From Plazaster borealis (taxonomy: Eukaryota > Echinodermata > Asteroidea > Forcipulatida > Labidiasteridae): a stretch of DNA of 64,000 nucleotides. Every line of letters starts with the position of its first letter. Position 1 is the stretch's first letter. The notes under the pieces were generated by a model that saw only the letters and a list, made by a program, of their open reading frames with translations, was not told where the DNA came from and made no database searches. The translations under genes were made by a program, and so were the position numbers. The stretch spans positions 1,612,001 through 1,676,000 of the forward strand of contig CM037467.1 of assembly GCA_021014325.1 (NCBI GenBank). Reading direction: 5' to 3'. Below, piece after piece: positions 9,607 through 20,700 of this stretch.

Positions 9607-10440
9607 ATGGAGGACCAAACCTCTTCCGGTATCATTCACGAAGACCATCAAACATCTCCGTGTAACCTGACTAATTGCCAAGAAGGTGCGCCGGCTAATA
9701 ATGCAGAGTCTTCGTTTAAGGCTAGAGTTGATGGTGAGAGTGATGAGTGTTCACTGACAGGACCGGCCGAGAACGATACTTTGCACCAACATTCTTCTTC
9801 AACTAATGTCCAACCGGAAGAAGGCGATTCTGAAAATGCAGTCGCGGGAGTAGGCCTATCTCATTGCGATGACGGCAGCCTCGCAGAGTTGATGTACTAC
9901 TACCGGAGCTCATCGTTCGCTGCAGTCACCCGCTGCATGTGTTGCGAAGAGACTGAGTCCGGATCTGTAGCTGAGCCTGAATCTAGGGACGTCTCATTCG
10001 TCTCATTTCAAGGCAAGCAAGCCGTCCGCCCGCGCACACCCCTCGAGGCCAGCCAGTCCCTACCAGTGGTACTACCCCGTCCACACGGCCAAACCCAAGA
10101 AAGACACTCCCAACCCAATACTTCACGAAGAGATGATGTCATCAGAGTGTCACCACACGATGCCTCCACATCGCACCCTTCCACCGACCCTCTTCTTCTG
10201 AGAGTGCGCGGTGTCGTCAGTGACTCCATGCTCAGCCTTCCCAACGGAGATATCTGTCGAATTTGCCACGCGGGGAGGCGCCTAGAGCCCCTGATAAGTC
10301 CTTGCATTTGTTCTGGTTCGGTGAAGTACACACACCACCGATGTCTCGCAACGTGGCTGGCGGAGAGCGGTTTGTCTCGATGTGAGCTTTGCAGCTTCAA
10401 GTACAAGACCAAGATGGTCGGATCCAGAAATATTTGCCAG
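9607..10440 (+). CDS. MARCH-like exon 1 (N-terminus and RING-CH)
   Basis: It holds 278 codons and ends CAG|gtaagtt. It contains the disordered N-terminus and the whole zinc domain. The frame remains open into the intron for eight more codons before TAG, so only splicing gives the membrane part. Confidence 0.9.
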
Positions 10441-12168
10441 GTAAGTTTAGATTTTTCTAGCCAATAGTTTTATGCGTGCACTTTAAACACTATTTGTTTA
10501 CTTTGGTCCGAGCTGAAAAAGGGATGGTTTACGCTTGCGAAAGGAACTGATTTAATAAACATGGGAGATGAGATGGTTCGTGACTGTGAGGTTGTAATAG
10601 TTTTAGTAATTATTATTGAGGGGAAAGCAACCCGTGCAGGTTCACCCATATATATATAAATGATCTTTTACTAAAAGGACATGATTGGGTTAGTAATATT
10701 TGATTGTCAAAAACTTGTGTTAACAAATTGAAGAGAAAGAAGGAAAAACTCACGGTCTGAACCGCCGAATCAGGTTTATGCATAATCTTGAAGAATTATA
10801 CAGAACAATCTGTGTAAACGCTGCTGCTTCACGAGCTGGCTTTACACACACTCTCTCTATTTTATGAACAGTCTTGGTTCGCATGTTTTTTATTTGTTTT
10901 GTTTAAATTTGACATGGTGATATCTTTATTTTATGACGTCACAATGCTAATGGGGGACTTTTGGGATGCTAGGTGGCAGCAGACTTACCAGGTAAATCCA
11001 TTGTTCTCGGTAATGTGCGCATTCTCAGAACTACGTAAACAATGGAAATTAACCTGAAAGTCTGCTGCCACCTAGCGTTCCAAAGTCTCCCATTGACCTG
11101 CATTTCTTCAACAAGTCATTTGACACAATACAGTACACACACAAAAATTGCTTTAAAACTTCAAAGCCCTTTTCGAATCCACGGCTTTGGCTTTGGATTC
11201 GGCTTCAGGCCGTTCTCTCGTCTGAATCCCTGAACGCATAGCACGCGTGTAGTCAAAACAACTGAGGGGCCTAGCTAGCCTGAAGCCTAAGCCGTAGTAC
11301 CAGCATAGATAGATAGATTCGAAAAGGGCCATAGTTATGCGCACACTGGTTATAACACAACCTCGTTTCCAGTGGTGTACGATCTCGCCGCGCCATTTTT
11401 TTTTCTTTCTCAGAATGCCCTGCTCGATTTTAACGAGAGAGGTATCGATACGGCGCGCTGCCCACGGTAGCGAGGCTGGTTATAACATGATGTACATGGA
11501 ACTCCGTATCATGACGTCATTTGAGTAGGTTACCTTCGGCCAGAGGTCAAGAGAAGGGTTGCTCATTGGCCCATGCATCTTATCGCACACTGTACTGGTC
11601 CCCTATACGATCTTCGAGACTTGCCAAAGCTCCAAGACTGTCGAACGTTTTCTATGCGAATTGACCTCATCAGTTAATAACGAATCTCTTGCAATAATTT
11701 GTTCTAAAACAGTGGAAAGCTTTACGGCTCAGTCTCCTCGACAAGTTACATCTCGTCGTCTTCTCTCTGTCCATCTTCCTACTGATTGGTACCGCCTTGT
11801 ACATCGGTTGGACGGCAGCCAATTCACCACACCCCTCCTCCGGTCTGGACCCCGACTCCCTGGCATCCCAGATACTCCTCCCTGTGTACTCAACCCTCAG
11901 CCTCGTCTCGCTCGGCATCGTCATCTTCGAGGGAAAGAACACCTGTCTTAGGTTGTTTCGCCGCTGGAGGGCGCTAAATTTGGGGCTGCAGATACTGGAG
12001 CGGGAGCCTGAGGTAGACGTCGAGGCGGACTTTAACTGTGAGAGAGTTCTTGGAGGAGAAGGCGAGCGTCTGACGAGCGTCACACCTTCCGTTAGAGGAC
12101 CGTGTGAGCTGGCAACGGGCGAGGAGGACGTACAGAACTTCGACTGTTGGACGGAAAGCCAAAGATAA
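9607..12168 (+). CDS. MARCH4/9/11-like membrane RING-CH E3 ubiquitin ligase (two exons)
   Basis: Exon 1 is 9607-10440 and exon 2 is 11713-12168, joined in phase 0, giving 429 residues. The protein transfers ubiquitin to membrane proteins in Golgi or endosomal membranes, by analogy with the vertebrate family. Residues 1-215 are a Ser/Thr-rich disordered region. Residues 217-262 form the RING-CH zinc domain: CRIC, then CIC, HHRC and CELC, in C4HC3 order. After it, QWKALRLSLLDK matches the QWQAISLTVIEK linker that I know from vertebrate MARCH4/9/11. Two membrane helices follow, about 293-311 (VVFSLSIFLLIGTALY) and 331-351 (ILLPVYSTLSLVSLGIVIFEG), then LFRRWRALN, the counterpart of IFKRWQAVN. The C-terminal tail is acidic. 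The donor is CAG|gtaagt and the acceptor aaacag|TGG. The start has AAAATGG context. Which of the three vertebrate paralogues is closest cannot be settled here. Confidence 0.9.
10950..11094. mobile_element. Hairpin element, family P, in the MARCH intron
   Basis: Left arm CTAGGTGGCAGCAGACTTAC pairs with right-arm CTGCTGCCACCTAG, with outer arms GGGGGACTTT and AAAGTCTCCC. A second copy is at 18318-18466, nested in a family B element. The loop region includes ATTGTTCTCGGTAATGTGCG. Confidence 0.85.
11155..11336. mobile_element. Foldback element, family Q
   Basis: Ends are GCCCTTTTCGAATC and GATTCGAAAAGGGC. Its core (TCGTCTGAATCCCTGAACGC, CACGCGTG, AACTGAGGGGCCTAGCTAG) is the reverse complement of the core of the element at 57361-57517. 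Confidence 0.75.
11713..12168 (+). CDS. MARCH-like exon 2 (transmembrane and tail)
   Basis: It begins TGGAAAGC after a weak pyrimidine tract (ttgttctaaaacag) and ends with AGATAA. It encodes two hydrophobic helices and the basic LFRRW motif. The frame choice follows the family match QWKAL directly across the junction. Confidence 0.87.
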   Translation, partial: WKALRLSLLDKLHLVVFSLSIFLLIGTALYIGWTAANSPHPSSGLDPDSLASQILLPVYSTLSLVSLGIVIFEGKNTCLRLFRRWRALNLGLQILEREPEVDVEADFNCERVLGGEGERLTSVTPSVRGPCELATGEEDVQNFDCWTESQR

Positions 12169-12276
12169 AGATCCAAGACCTTCGAATCTCCTTTTGATTT
12201 AGGATTACAGAAATAGCCTTGGACCTAGATTTATAGAGCTACTTCTAAAGTTCTAAGCAGAAACTTTCCCTAACCA

Positions 12277-12471
12277 GGACCCAATTTCATAGAGCTGATT
12301 ATGCAGGAATTATTGCTTAACAATTTTCTGCTCAGCAAAAAGGAGCACGATACCAGTCATAAATTGTACATGTGAAATTGTATTTTGGCTGGTAACCTAG
12401 TATTCTGGTAAAGCATAATTATTTTGTGCTGAGCAACTTTTTGTGCTTAAGCAGCTCTATGAAATAATTGG
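12277..12471. mobile_element. Foldback element, family D
   Basis: It starts GGACCCAATTTCATAGAGCT and ends GCAGCTCTATGAAATAATTG, inverted. The interior has GAGCACGATACCAGTC and GGCTGGTAACC, as in the other D copies. Confidence 0.8.
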
Positions 12472-12632
12472 GCACTGTTAAAAAAAACATCAAGCAGGGA
12501 GCCAGCCACAAACAGTGCACATGGCAGTAGTAATTTGGCTGGTAACCTTTTACCGGAAGCAATTGTGCTACGGCAATAGAGCTTTTTCCATGAAAGATGT
12601 AAACTATACATCGCCGTCGTGCACATATTATA

Positions 12633-12820
12633 CGGCCCAATTTCATAGAGCTGCTTAAGCAGAAAATACAGAATCTGCTTAGCAAAAAAGCAGGATACCA
12701 GCCATAGATAGTACATGTGAGATGGCATTTTGGTTGGTAACCTTATTCTGGCAAGCATCATTTTGTTGTGCTTAGCTACTTTTTTGTGCTTTAAAAAGCA
12801 GCTCTATGAAATTGGGCCCT
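12633..12820. mobile_element. Foldback element, family D
   Basis: GGCCCAATTTCATAGAGCTG at the left is inverted at the right as CAGCTCTATGAAATTGGGCC. A degenerate half copy (GCCAGCCACAAACAGTG, GGCTGGTAACCTT) lies between this element and the one ending at 12471. Confidence 0.88.
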
Positions 12821-12823
12821 GTG

Positions 12824-13590
12824 GTTGGCAAAAATGAGGGAACATTGAGCCTTTTTGTACCGGGACTGATGTTGCGTGTTTGTGCGTCTGCCTATAGTGC
12901 ACAAATCTATTAGCCTTTTTGAAATAATGGTGGACACTAATATATAAGTGCACTGTTTGGTTTGGGTGTATACAGACAATTTTACCCAAACCTAATAGTG
13001 CCATAGTATTGTGTCCAACGTACCTCAAAATGACTTATGGCGTTTGCCTCCCAATAGTGTCTATACGCATGCGTGAATGTAATTAGCATAATTATTTCAC
13101 GGGAAAGGCTCAGGTGCTTCTCGTTATATTTGCAGTAAACGGCTTTACGAATCTTGTTGTGTTTGCCGCGATGAACGCTTTATGCTACGAACATGAGTTT
13201 CGGTCAAATTATTTTCTGTCACTCCAATCGTCGGTGCCAGCACTTGAAAATGTGATACAGCAGACTCAATGAAACCAATAATTATCAAAATGAATGCGTT
13301 TTGTTAATGCCATGTTGAGGTTCTGAAGATCCTGTTGTTTTCTAATGGAAGAACTCAACGGAGGGCGTGATGTTGTGAGCAGTATTAAAATAGTATTATA
13401 TTGCTTTTGTGTGAATAAAAATCCATAACTGATTCTTTCCTCTGATTTGGTTTTGTCATTTACTTTTTTTCTTTGAGGCATAAAAAACACAACAACCGTT
13501 TTCTGCATCGGTTTACTGTTCAAAAGTGACCCGTGGAAGATGAAACATTCTTGATTTAGAAAATCATTAGATCAGAAACTACTCAGCGAA
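12824..13590. other. No gene recognised
   Basis: Spacer between the MARCH-like gene and the golgin. No repeat family or domain-bearing frame was matched. Confidence 0.5.
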
Positions 13591-13680
13591 CAATAACCTA
13601 ACTATAATTGCTTCCCTTCACCCAGGAGTGAATGGGTACCGGTGAGGGCAGAGGTGGTTCTTGTGATTGATTAAGCTTAG
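13591..13680 (+). mobile_element. SINE S2 tail remnant
   Basis: ATAATTGCTTCCCTTCACCC and GAATGGGTACCGG(T) resemble the post-tRNA part of the SINE at 27144-27475 (ATAATTGCTTCTCTCCACCG, ATGGGTACCAGCG). Confidence 0.4.
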
Positions 13681-14490
13681 CGCGCTACATACTTTGCAGC
13701 ACAGGCTGCATACTCTCCAGGGAGCTGAGATGGTTTAAGGAATCAAGTAAATGCCGACCAGCAACTTCACTGAAAGCCAAAAAAAAAACAGGGCCCAAGC
13801 TTAAATATTTTAGCTTAATATTTTGTGATGTCCAAACCAGTGGTAAACGCGACGGATCATCGATATCGATATTCGACTGGGATAGTGTCGAAGCCAACAG
13901 CCCACACCGACCATAGCGAGTCACAGTGGCGTAAACTAGACAAAACTGTTTTGCCGCGAAGGCACGTCCCCGCCTAGCCTTCGCTCGGTCCCACCTGTCG
14001 TCCAAGACTCGGGCGGGGACGAGCGAAGTACTCGCCGGGTGCACCACCAAATAGAGAGAAACTCTCGAGCGGAGCCTCAGGAAAACAAAATGTAAACCCG
14101 CAACTTTTTCTGTAACTTAAAGATTTGAAGGTCATGGCTTTAAGGATTGTTGAAAAAAATGGTATAATACTGTGCCCCTAGGGTTGTTGACTTTCAACCT
14201 GGAGAATTGGAATACACTAGCCCTCAAAAAATGGCCCTATTTTGCTAAAAAAATATGTAGGGTTAATTTTTCAAGATGGGTGCTTGCTTGCTGCCAGTCA
14301 TTCATAATGGGTGTTTTATTTTGGATGAGACTAGCTCAAAGCTAAACTGCGAACCTACCAACAAATTGCAAGGAAAAATGAAGTTTAGTTGTAAAAAAAA
14401 ATCTTTGTTTTTTCGAGAAGCTGAGAGACTTTTAAATATTTTATTAGTATTTTTGAATATTTTTAGCATTTAGCATTGGTTGATATTATC
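13681..14490. other. No gene recognised; upstream of the golgin
   Basis: A minus-strand frame of 121 codons at 13685-14050 has no recognisable domain. It is relatively CG-rich and could be chance or an old element. Confidence 0.4.
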
Positions 14491-14499
14491 GGGAGCTTA

Positions 14500-14657
14500 A
14501 TGCACCCCGCCCACCCCGTATTCCGTATTACTGATGTAGCGCCCCCAAGTGACGTAATCTGTCGGCCACGTGTCCTGAGCATGCGCACGTTAACTTCTAC
14601 ATAAAACATGGCGACTCTCATAGACCATCGATAAGTAAAATTTACACGTAAGCCAAC
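14500..14657 (+). promoter_or_regulatory. CpG-type promoter and 5' leader of the golgin gene
   Basis: Recognition sites crowd into 120 bp: a CRE-like TGACGTAA (14550-14557), an E-box CACGTG (14567-14572), an NRF1-like GCATGCGCAC (14579-14588) and a YY1-like AACATGGCGACT (14605-14616). This set is typical of TATA-less housekeeping promoters. The YY1-like site also provides the start of a short upstream frame. The start site of transcription is not visible. Confidence 0.6.
14608..14634 (+). other. Upstream open reading frame in the golgin leader
   Basis: An ATG inside the YY1-like motif opens an eight-codon frame (MATLIDHR) ending TAA, 23 bp before the golgin ATG. It matters only if transcription starts upstream of 14608. 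Confidence 0.45.
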
Positions 14658-14744
14658 ATGTTTAAAAACCTGAAAAAGAAGATTGCAGATGATGTGGCGA
14701 AGTCACCTTTAAAGCCAAATCAACCCAATAAAGATGGAGATCAG
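14658..14744 (+). CDS. GOLGA4: Golgin exon 1
   Basis: Twenty-nine codons, donor CAG|gtacgt, phase 0. It encodes the basic amphipathic MFKNLKKKIADD start shared with golgin-97 and golgin-245, the part known to bind TBC1D23 and capture vesicles. Confidence 0.93.
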
Positions 14745-17700
14745 GTACGTGTAAGAACAAGTGTTTTTGGACAACACTATGCTCAGTATTGTACGACTAA
14801 AGAAAACACAAAACAGACAGATGGGCTTTTTTTTCTGCTGTCTGACGGAGTCGAGTACTATTGCTCCATCAGGGTCGAGTATAACGTTAGGTGATTCACA
14901 CAGTGCTGTGGTGTGTGTGAATTTTATGCAGTTATGCCCCCACGGACACTTTTTTTGTTTGATTGAGTGGCGCAGCTAGATGTGACACTCTGTCCGACGG
15001 TGGCATTGCCATTGATTTGTTTACTTTTTTATTTGTTTATTCAATTACTCTACTGTCCTGACACCGGGCGAGTCCGGCATGTTTTAGTAGGGTTTTTTTT
15101 TTCAGAGCACAACCGAGTATAAATCAACTAGCTTAATTTGTTTACGAAGTTACGCCCATTCAAAGAGTATTTTAAGGGGGGGTGTCTGTCACATTGTTTT
15201 CATCCCCTTTTTTCAGATCCCCTACCCAACAACAACATTGGTGGCATCAAAGAAAAGCTTAGAAAATGAATAATTCATTGAACAAATTAATGTTATTCCT
15301 TTTTTTTTTTCTTCCTTTTTTTTTACAAAGTTACGCCCATTTATGATTAAAGACTTGTGCATGGTTTTTTGGGGTGTTTGGGGTTTTTTTCGTGGGTGGG
15401 GGATTGTCTGTCACATTTTCTCTGCCAATTTGTAACTTTGAATCATGCAAACATATTTTTCTTAATGTAAATCAAAGTATCAATAGTCAATACCTTTCAT
15501 TCAGGCTAGCAATGGGTAATAAATTGGTTTCTTCTCGTTGTGTACAGTACAGGTGCAGGCAATATGTACATTATTGTAGGTGAACAAGAGGGCAATGCCA
15601 TTTTTTATTTTGCAAAGGGCTATTCCATTGGAAAATCTTAAAAAACTATGGGAAACTTTTGAAGGGGCACCAAGGCCAAGACCAGGGCAACGAAGGCCAC
15701 GGCCTCCGTGTAATTCCAGGCCTGACATAAAAATGGACAAGAGTCCATACCCCCAAATTGTCACGATATTGACAAAATAGGGAGACCGTTAACACAGGGC
15801 TAGATAGCTCAGTTGGTAGAGCGCTGGCACGTTAATCCTGAGGTTTAAATCCTGCTCTAGTCAATTTTTCTTTGTTCAACCCAAAATTGGTTACCAATGC
15901 TGTCCGTGCTTTTGTAATACATGAAGTACCTTGTAATTAGTGGTTTTTAAAATTTGTGTTCATGTACTTAGGGAAAAACATCCAAACAGAGCGGAAATGC
16001 AGCATCTACAGGAACTGCTACCCCACCAAGAGACTCGCTCAACTCCAGAAGACCTCAGGTGCATGTATGTTCAAATCTGCTGCTTTCAAAGATTTAAAGG
16101 CACTGTACACGTTTGGTAATAACTCAAAATATATATTAGCATAAAAACTTACTTGGTAACGAGCAACGGAGAGCTGTTGATAGTATAAATATTGTGAGAA
16201 ACGACTCCCTCTGAAGTATAACGTAGTTTTTGAGGAAGAGGTAATTTCTCACTCAAATAATAAAAGACTTCTTGCAAGAAGCCTTTTATTCCTATCTGAA
16301 AGCACACAAAATTGTGCAACAAGGGTGTAATTTCTTTCATCATTTTCTTGCAACTTCAATGACCAATTGAGCCCAAATTTTCACAGGCTTGTTGTTTGAT
16401 GCATATGGGATACACCAAGTGAGAGCACTGGCCTTTGACAATTACCAAACGTGTTCAGTGCCTTTAAGATAATTTGCTTGAGCTTTATCAGTAATACAAA
16501 GAAAAACAAGACCTTTGCAAGACCTGGCATGCCACCAACAAGGAAGAAATACACAAGTGTTTTAAACAAGTAGGTTGCAAAGTTTTTAGTAGCCCACAGA
16601 GCAGGTTGAACGTGGTGAAGCCCCTAGCAGTTTTTTACTAGACAATGTACGCCGGGATAACAGGGTTTGCCTTTAACTTGTTCAGTGACTAGCCAGCAGG
16701 ACTAGTTAGCTTGTCATTTCACTAGTCTACCAGCTTTTTCACTCGTCCTTATTTCATCTGGACGCTTCTTAAAACTGAACTAGCCAGCTGGACCACTTGG
16801 AGAGAATTTTGAATGGTCCTCGGGTGTTTAAACTGGCTTTTGGCCAGCGGACCACTGTTAAGGCAGAAAACTGGATAGTGTTAAGGGTGAGCTTTGTTTT
16901 AATGCTGTGTTGATTTTACATGTAGGTGAGTACAGAACCCAATGCAGAACCCAGAGCAGAACCCCGACCACAAGATGCCACAGACGGTGGTTCACAGGCC
17001 GAGAATGGTGGGGGTGGCTCGTCGTCGCCTCAGGACAGCCCCAGTGTGTCCATGTCATCAGCACCAGAGGCTGAGCAAGCTGCAGCAATGCAGAGTCGTG
17101 CTGAAGGAGCTGAAATAACTAAGGTATGTGTTAGGTTTCTGTCTTTTTATTAATAGAAACAACATTTTGATTTCCTTGACGGAAGTGGCTGATTTCGCAA
17201 AGCATGGAGTCAATTCTTATGAGAATTTAGCCGATGAATAAAATGTAACTGAATTGCTAAGCAAATACAGTGTTTCAGTATATATCTCAATTGCCAAGCA
17301 GAATAATATGTCACATTGTAAATCACATTTATAAGCAACAATGGAAATCCCTTGGTCACCTTTATTGAATCTCATCGCTTTGTAAAACCAGGTATGACTT
17401 ATTTGTAGATCAGATTAACTGGATGTGCAACAAAGTGCTTAGTGTTTATCAACAAAATATTGAAAACAACAACGTTGTGAACACCTGAAGGAGAAATAAT
17501 TTTGTTTAATGTTTAGTGTCCCCGCCCGCTTCCTTTTTAGAGGCCACCTGCTTTTTTTTTTGCTTTTTGCTTTTTAGAAAGAAAAACCCGAAAAGAAATG
17601 AACATTTTGAATGATCTCACGAAAAAAACTGATTTTTGTCTCATTTTCTGTTGCATCTTGCCCATAAGAAGCCAATTTATGTCAATTCCTGAGTCCAAGT

Positions 17701-20700
17701 GGTGGCCATTTTGAAAAATGTGTCGGGCTGCCATTTAAAAAAAAAAAAAAAAACCTCCTCCTTTCTTCCTTCCTAAACATGTTTTTAAAATTATTTTGCC
17801 TTATCAGTAATTTGTAACATCTCCATATTTTTGATAGGAGAATGCTTCACCTCTTATGACCACGCCCACCAAGACTCCACCTCAGTCCGGCAAGCAACAA
17901 GCCACACCTGTACCTGAGAGCCCTCTCTTCCCTCAGTACCAGACCCCAGTCAAGAGCTTCCAGGCCCCCTCGGACACCGAGAGTGAGATGGACGAGCCCG
18001 TGGTCAGTTTGGACACCTTCAATAAAGAGGAACTCTTCCAGAAGTTTCGGAAGATGGAGCGCAGCTTGACCAAATATAAGGGCAAATTCTCCGAGGTGAG
18101 TACTGATGATGTTCAGGGCATCAAGTTAATTTCAGGTACTGGCGGGTGCCGCTTGCTTTTGCCTGGCTTTAAAGGGGTTGTGTACGTTTGGTAATTGGAA
18201 CCCACTGTTTGTTTCAATCCTACGTAGTTGTAGATTTATACCATAAAAACTAACCTGAAAAAACTATTGCCGAAAATCTGGAACGGTTATGTTCGCGCAG
18301 GAAGAATAACCTCCAATGCGAGATTTTTGGGGACACTAGGTGGCAGCAGACTTACCAGGTAAATTCATTGTTCTCGGGAAATCTGAGCATGCTCAGAACT
18401 ACGTAAACAATGGAAATTTACCTGGTAAATCTGCTGCCACCTAGCGTTCCAAAGTCTCTGTTTGGAATACACAATCTGAGAAACAACCAGAATCAATAAA
18501 AAAATTAATTCATCAGGCGGATATTTCTTACAAGTTTTTCTGTGAAAGTTGAAGGTGTATTCAGGTATACAATGCTCGTTCAGAATTGTATTTATTTTTT
18601 TGTCATTTTTTTTCAGCTCGTCAGAGGGTACAAGGATTTACAGAAAGATAACGACAAAATAAAGGTAAGAATGGTCTGATTTTTTTACAAAGTGGTGGTT
18701 CTTGGGCCTTTATACCAATGGTTTTAGACTGATCAAAAGGTCGTTTTTAGAGATACAACCTTTTTGAACAAACCTGCATCGCGTGCCATCAATGGGGAAA
18801 AATGCCATATTTCTCAGTGCAACAAGGTCGAATGTCGGAGATACGACTTGAATTATGACATCATTTATTGTTAATGACCTGTATCTTTTTTGATTACTTT
18901 TTGGACAAAATTGAAACTGTTGCAGTTTATTCCGACAAAAATGAAGCCCCTTCTGTATATTCTAACTCAATTTCACCGAAAATGTGACATTATACAATTG
19001 TTGCACGCTGTAAAGAGGTCCATGGTATTTTGTACACCCGAGGGGCAAATGGCACCCGAGGCGAAACCGAGGGGGCCATTTCATGCCTCCGAGGGTGTAC
19101 AAAACCCTTGGATCCCACTACAGCGTGCCACAATTGTTTTGTTATACCATGGTAATAGTAAACGTTCCCAACGGCACCTTGCAGAAGAATGTAGATCAAT
19201 TACCTAGTACCGGCGAAATTTCAACCTCATACCCTTGCTCTGCTCAAACCCGGGCGTATTGTTTGTTACGCGTACGGGGCGCTGGAATTGACCAACGGTG
19301 GGAATGATCAAGGTGATGTATCCCCGGTATACATAATTCATGTTACCCTCCGAGTCTGAGCCATGTTACATGCGTCTTTGTATCACATCACGTGATTGGT
19401 TCTCGACCAATAAGAACTCACAATCTATTACCGTGGTATAACAAACGACCTTGTTGCACTGACGCGACAATGTAATGACACGATGCATGTACTCCATGTA
19501 CCAGCATCAATGGAAACACTCTAGAACTCTCGGTATATCAGATGACCAGGTTCCATGTACATGCACCCACTCGCAACAGCTGTACCAGATGCTGTTTCCA
19601 TCACACCTCATTTAACATGTCAGTCTTAAAGGGATTGTATACGTTTGGTAATGACTCAAAAAAATATTAGCATAAAAACTTACTTGGTAACAAGCAACGG
19701 AGAGCTGTTGATAGTATAAAACATTGTAGGAAACGACTCCCTCTGAAGTAACATAGTTTTTGAGAAAGAGGTAATTTCTCACTAAAATAATAAAAACTTT
19801 TTGCAAGAAGTTTTTATTCCTATCTGAAAGCACACAAATTGTACAACAAGGGTGTTTTTTCTTTCATTATTTTTCTGCAATTGATGACCAATTGAGCCCA
19901 AATTTTCACAGGCTTGTTATTTTATGCATATGTTGGGATACACCAAGTGAGAGAACAATTTCCAAACGTGTTCAGTGCCTTTAAAGGGATTGTATACGTT
20001 TGGTAATTGGAACCCACTGTTTATTTCAATCCTATACAGTTGTAGATATATATACTGTAAAACTAACCTGTGAAAATTTCATTTCAAAAGGTTGTAGCAT
20101 ATTTGAGATATTGCCGAAAATCTGGAGCGGTTATGTCCACGCAGGAAGAATAATCTGCAATTGGAATATACAATCTGAGAAACGTTACTGTCAGTAACGC
20201 TTCTCAGATTCAAATTTTTGGGGATAAAAAGTGATACCTTTTTCCATAACCGCAGAATTTCGAAGTGAAAAGTTTCTCAAAATGCATATACAATCCAAAG
20301 CTGCTGTACTTCTTGCCAAGTAAGTTTGTATTGCCAATAATTTTCAGAGTCATTACCAAACGTATACAGACCCTTTAATGCAACACACATGCACATAATT
20401 TATAAATGCAAAGCTTGTTGTAACATGACATTACACTATGGTAGGTCCTCAAAAGGTTTTAGTTTCCAGAATGTGATTATATTCACAACCAGATAGTGGG
20501 ACTGTGTGTAATAGACCGTATTGAATATGACGTCACCATTCAAATATCTGCCCTACAACATGGCGTCTGTGAGCGTGTGCGTTCGATTGTGCGTGCATGT
20601 GCCGTAGAAATCAAACCTTCATTGATATACAAGATGGCGACTTTCATAGCAAATAAGGGGTTATTCAATACGGTCTATTGTTTTATCACAGTACAATTTA

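Noticed and set aside
13685..14050. Minus-strand frame of 121 codons upstream of the golgin
   Set aside because: No recognisable domain, no splice partners, and no conserved family motif. Not supported as a gene.
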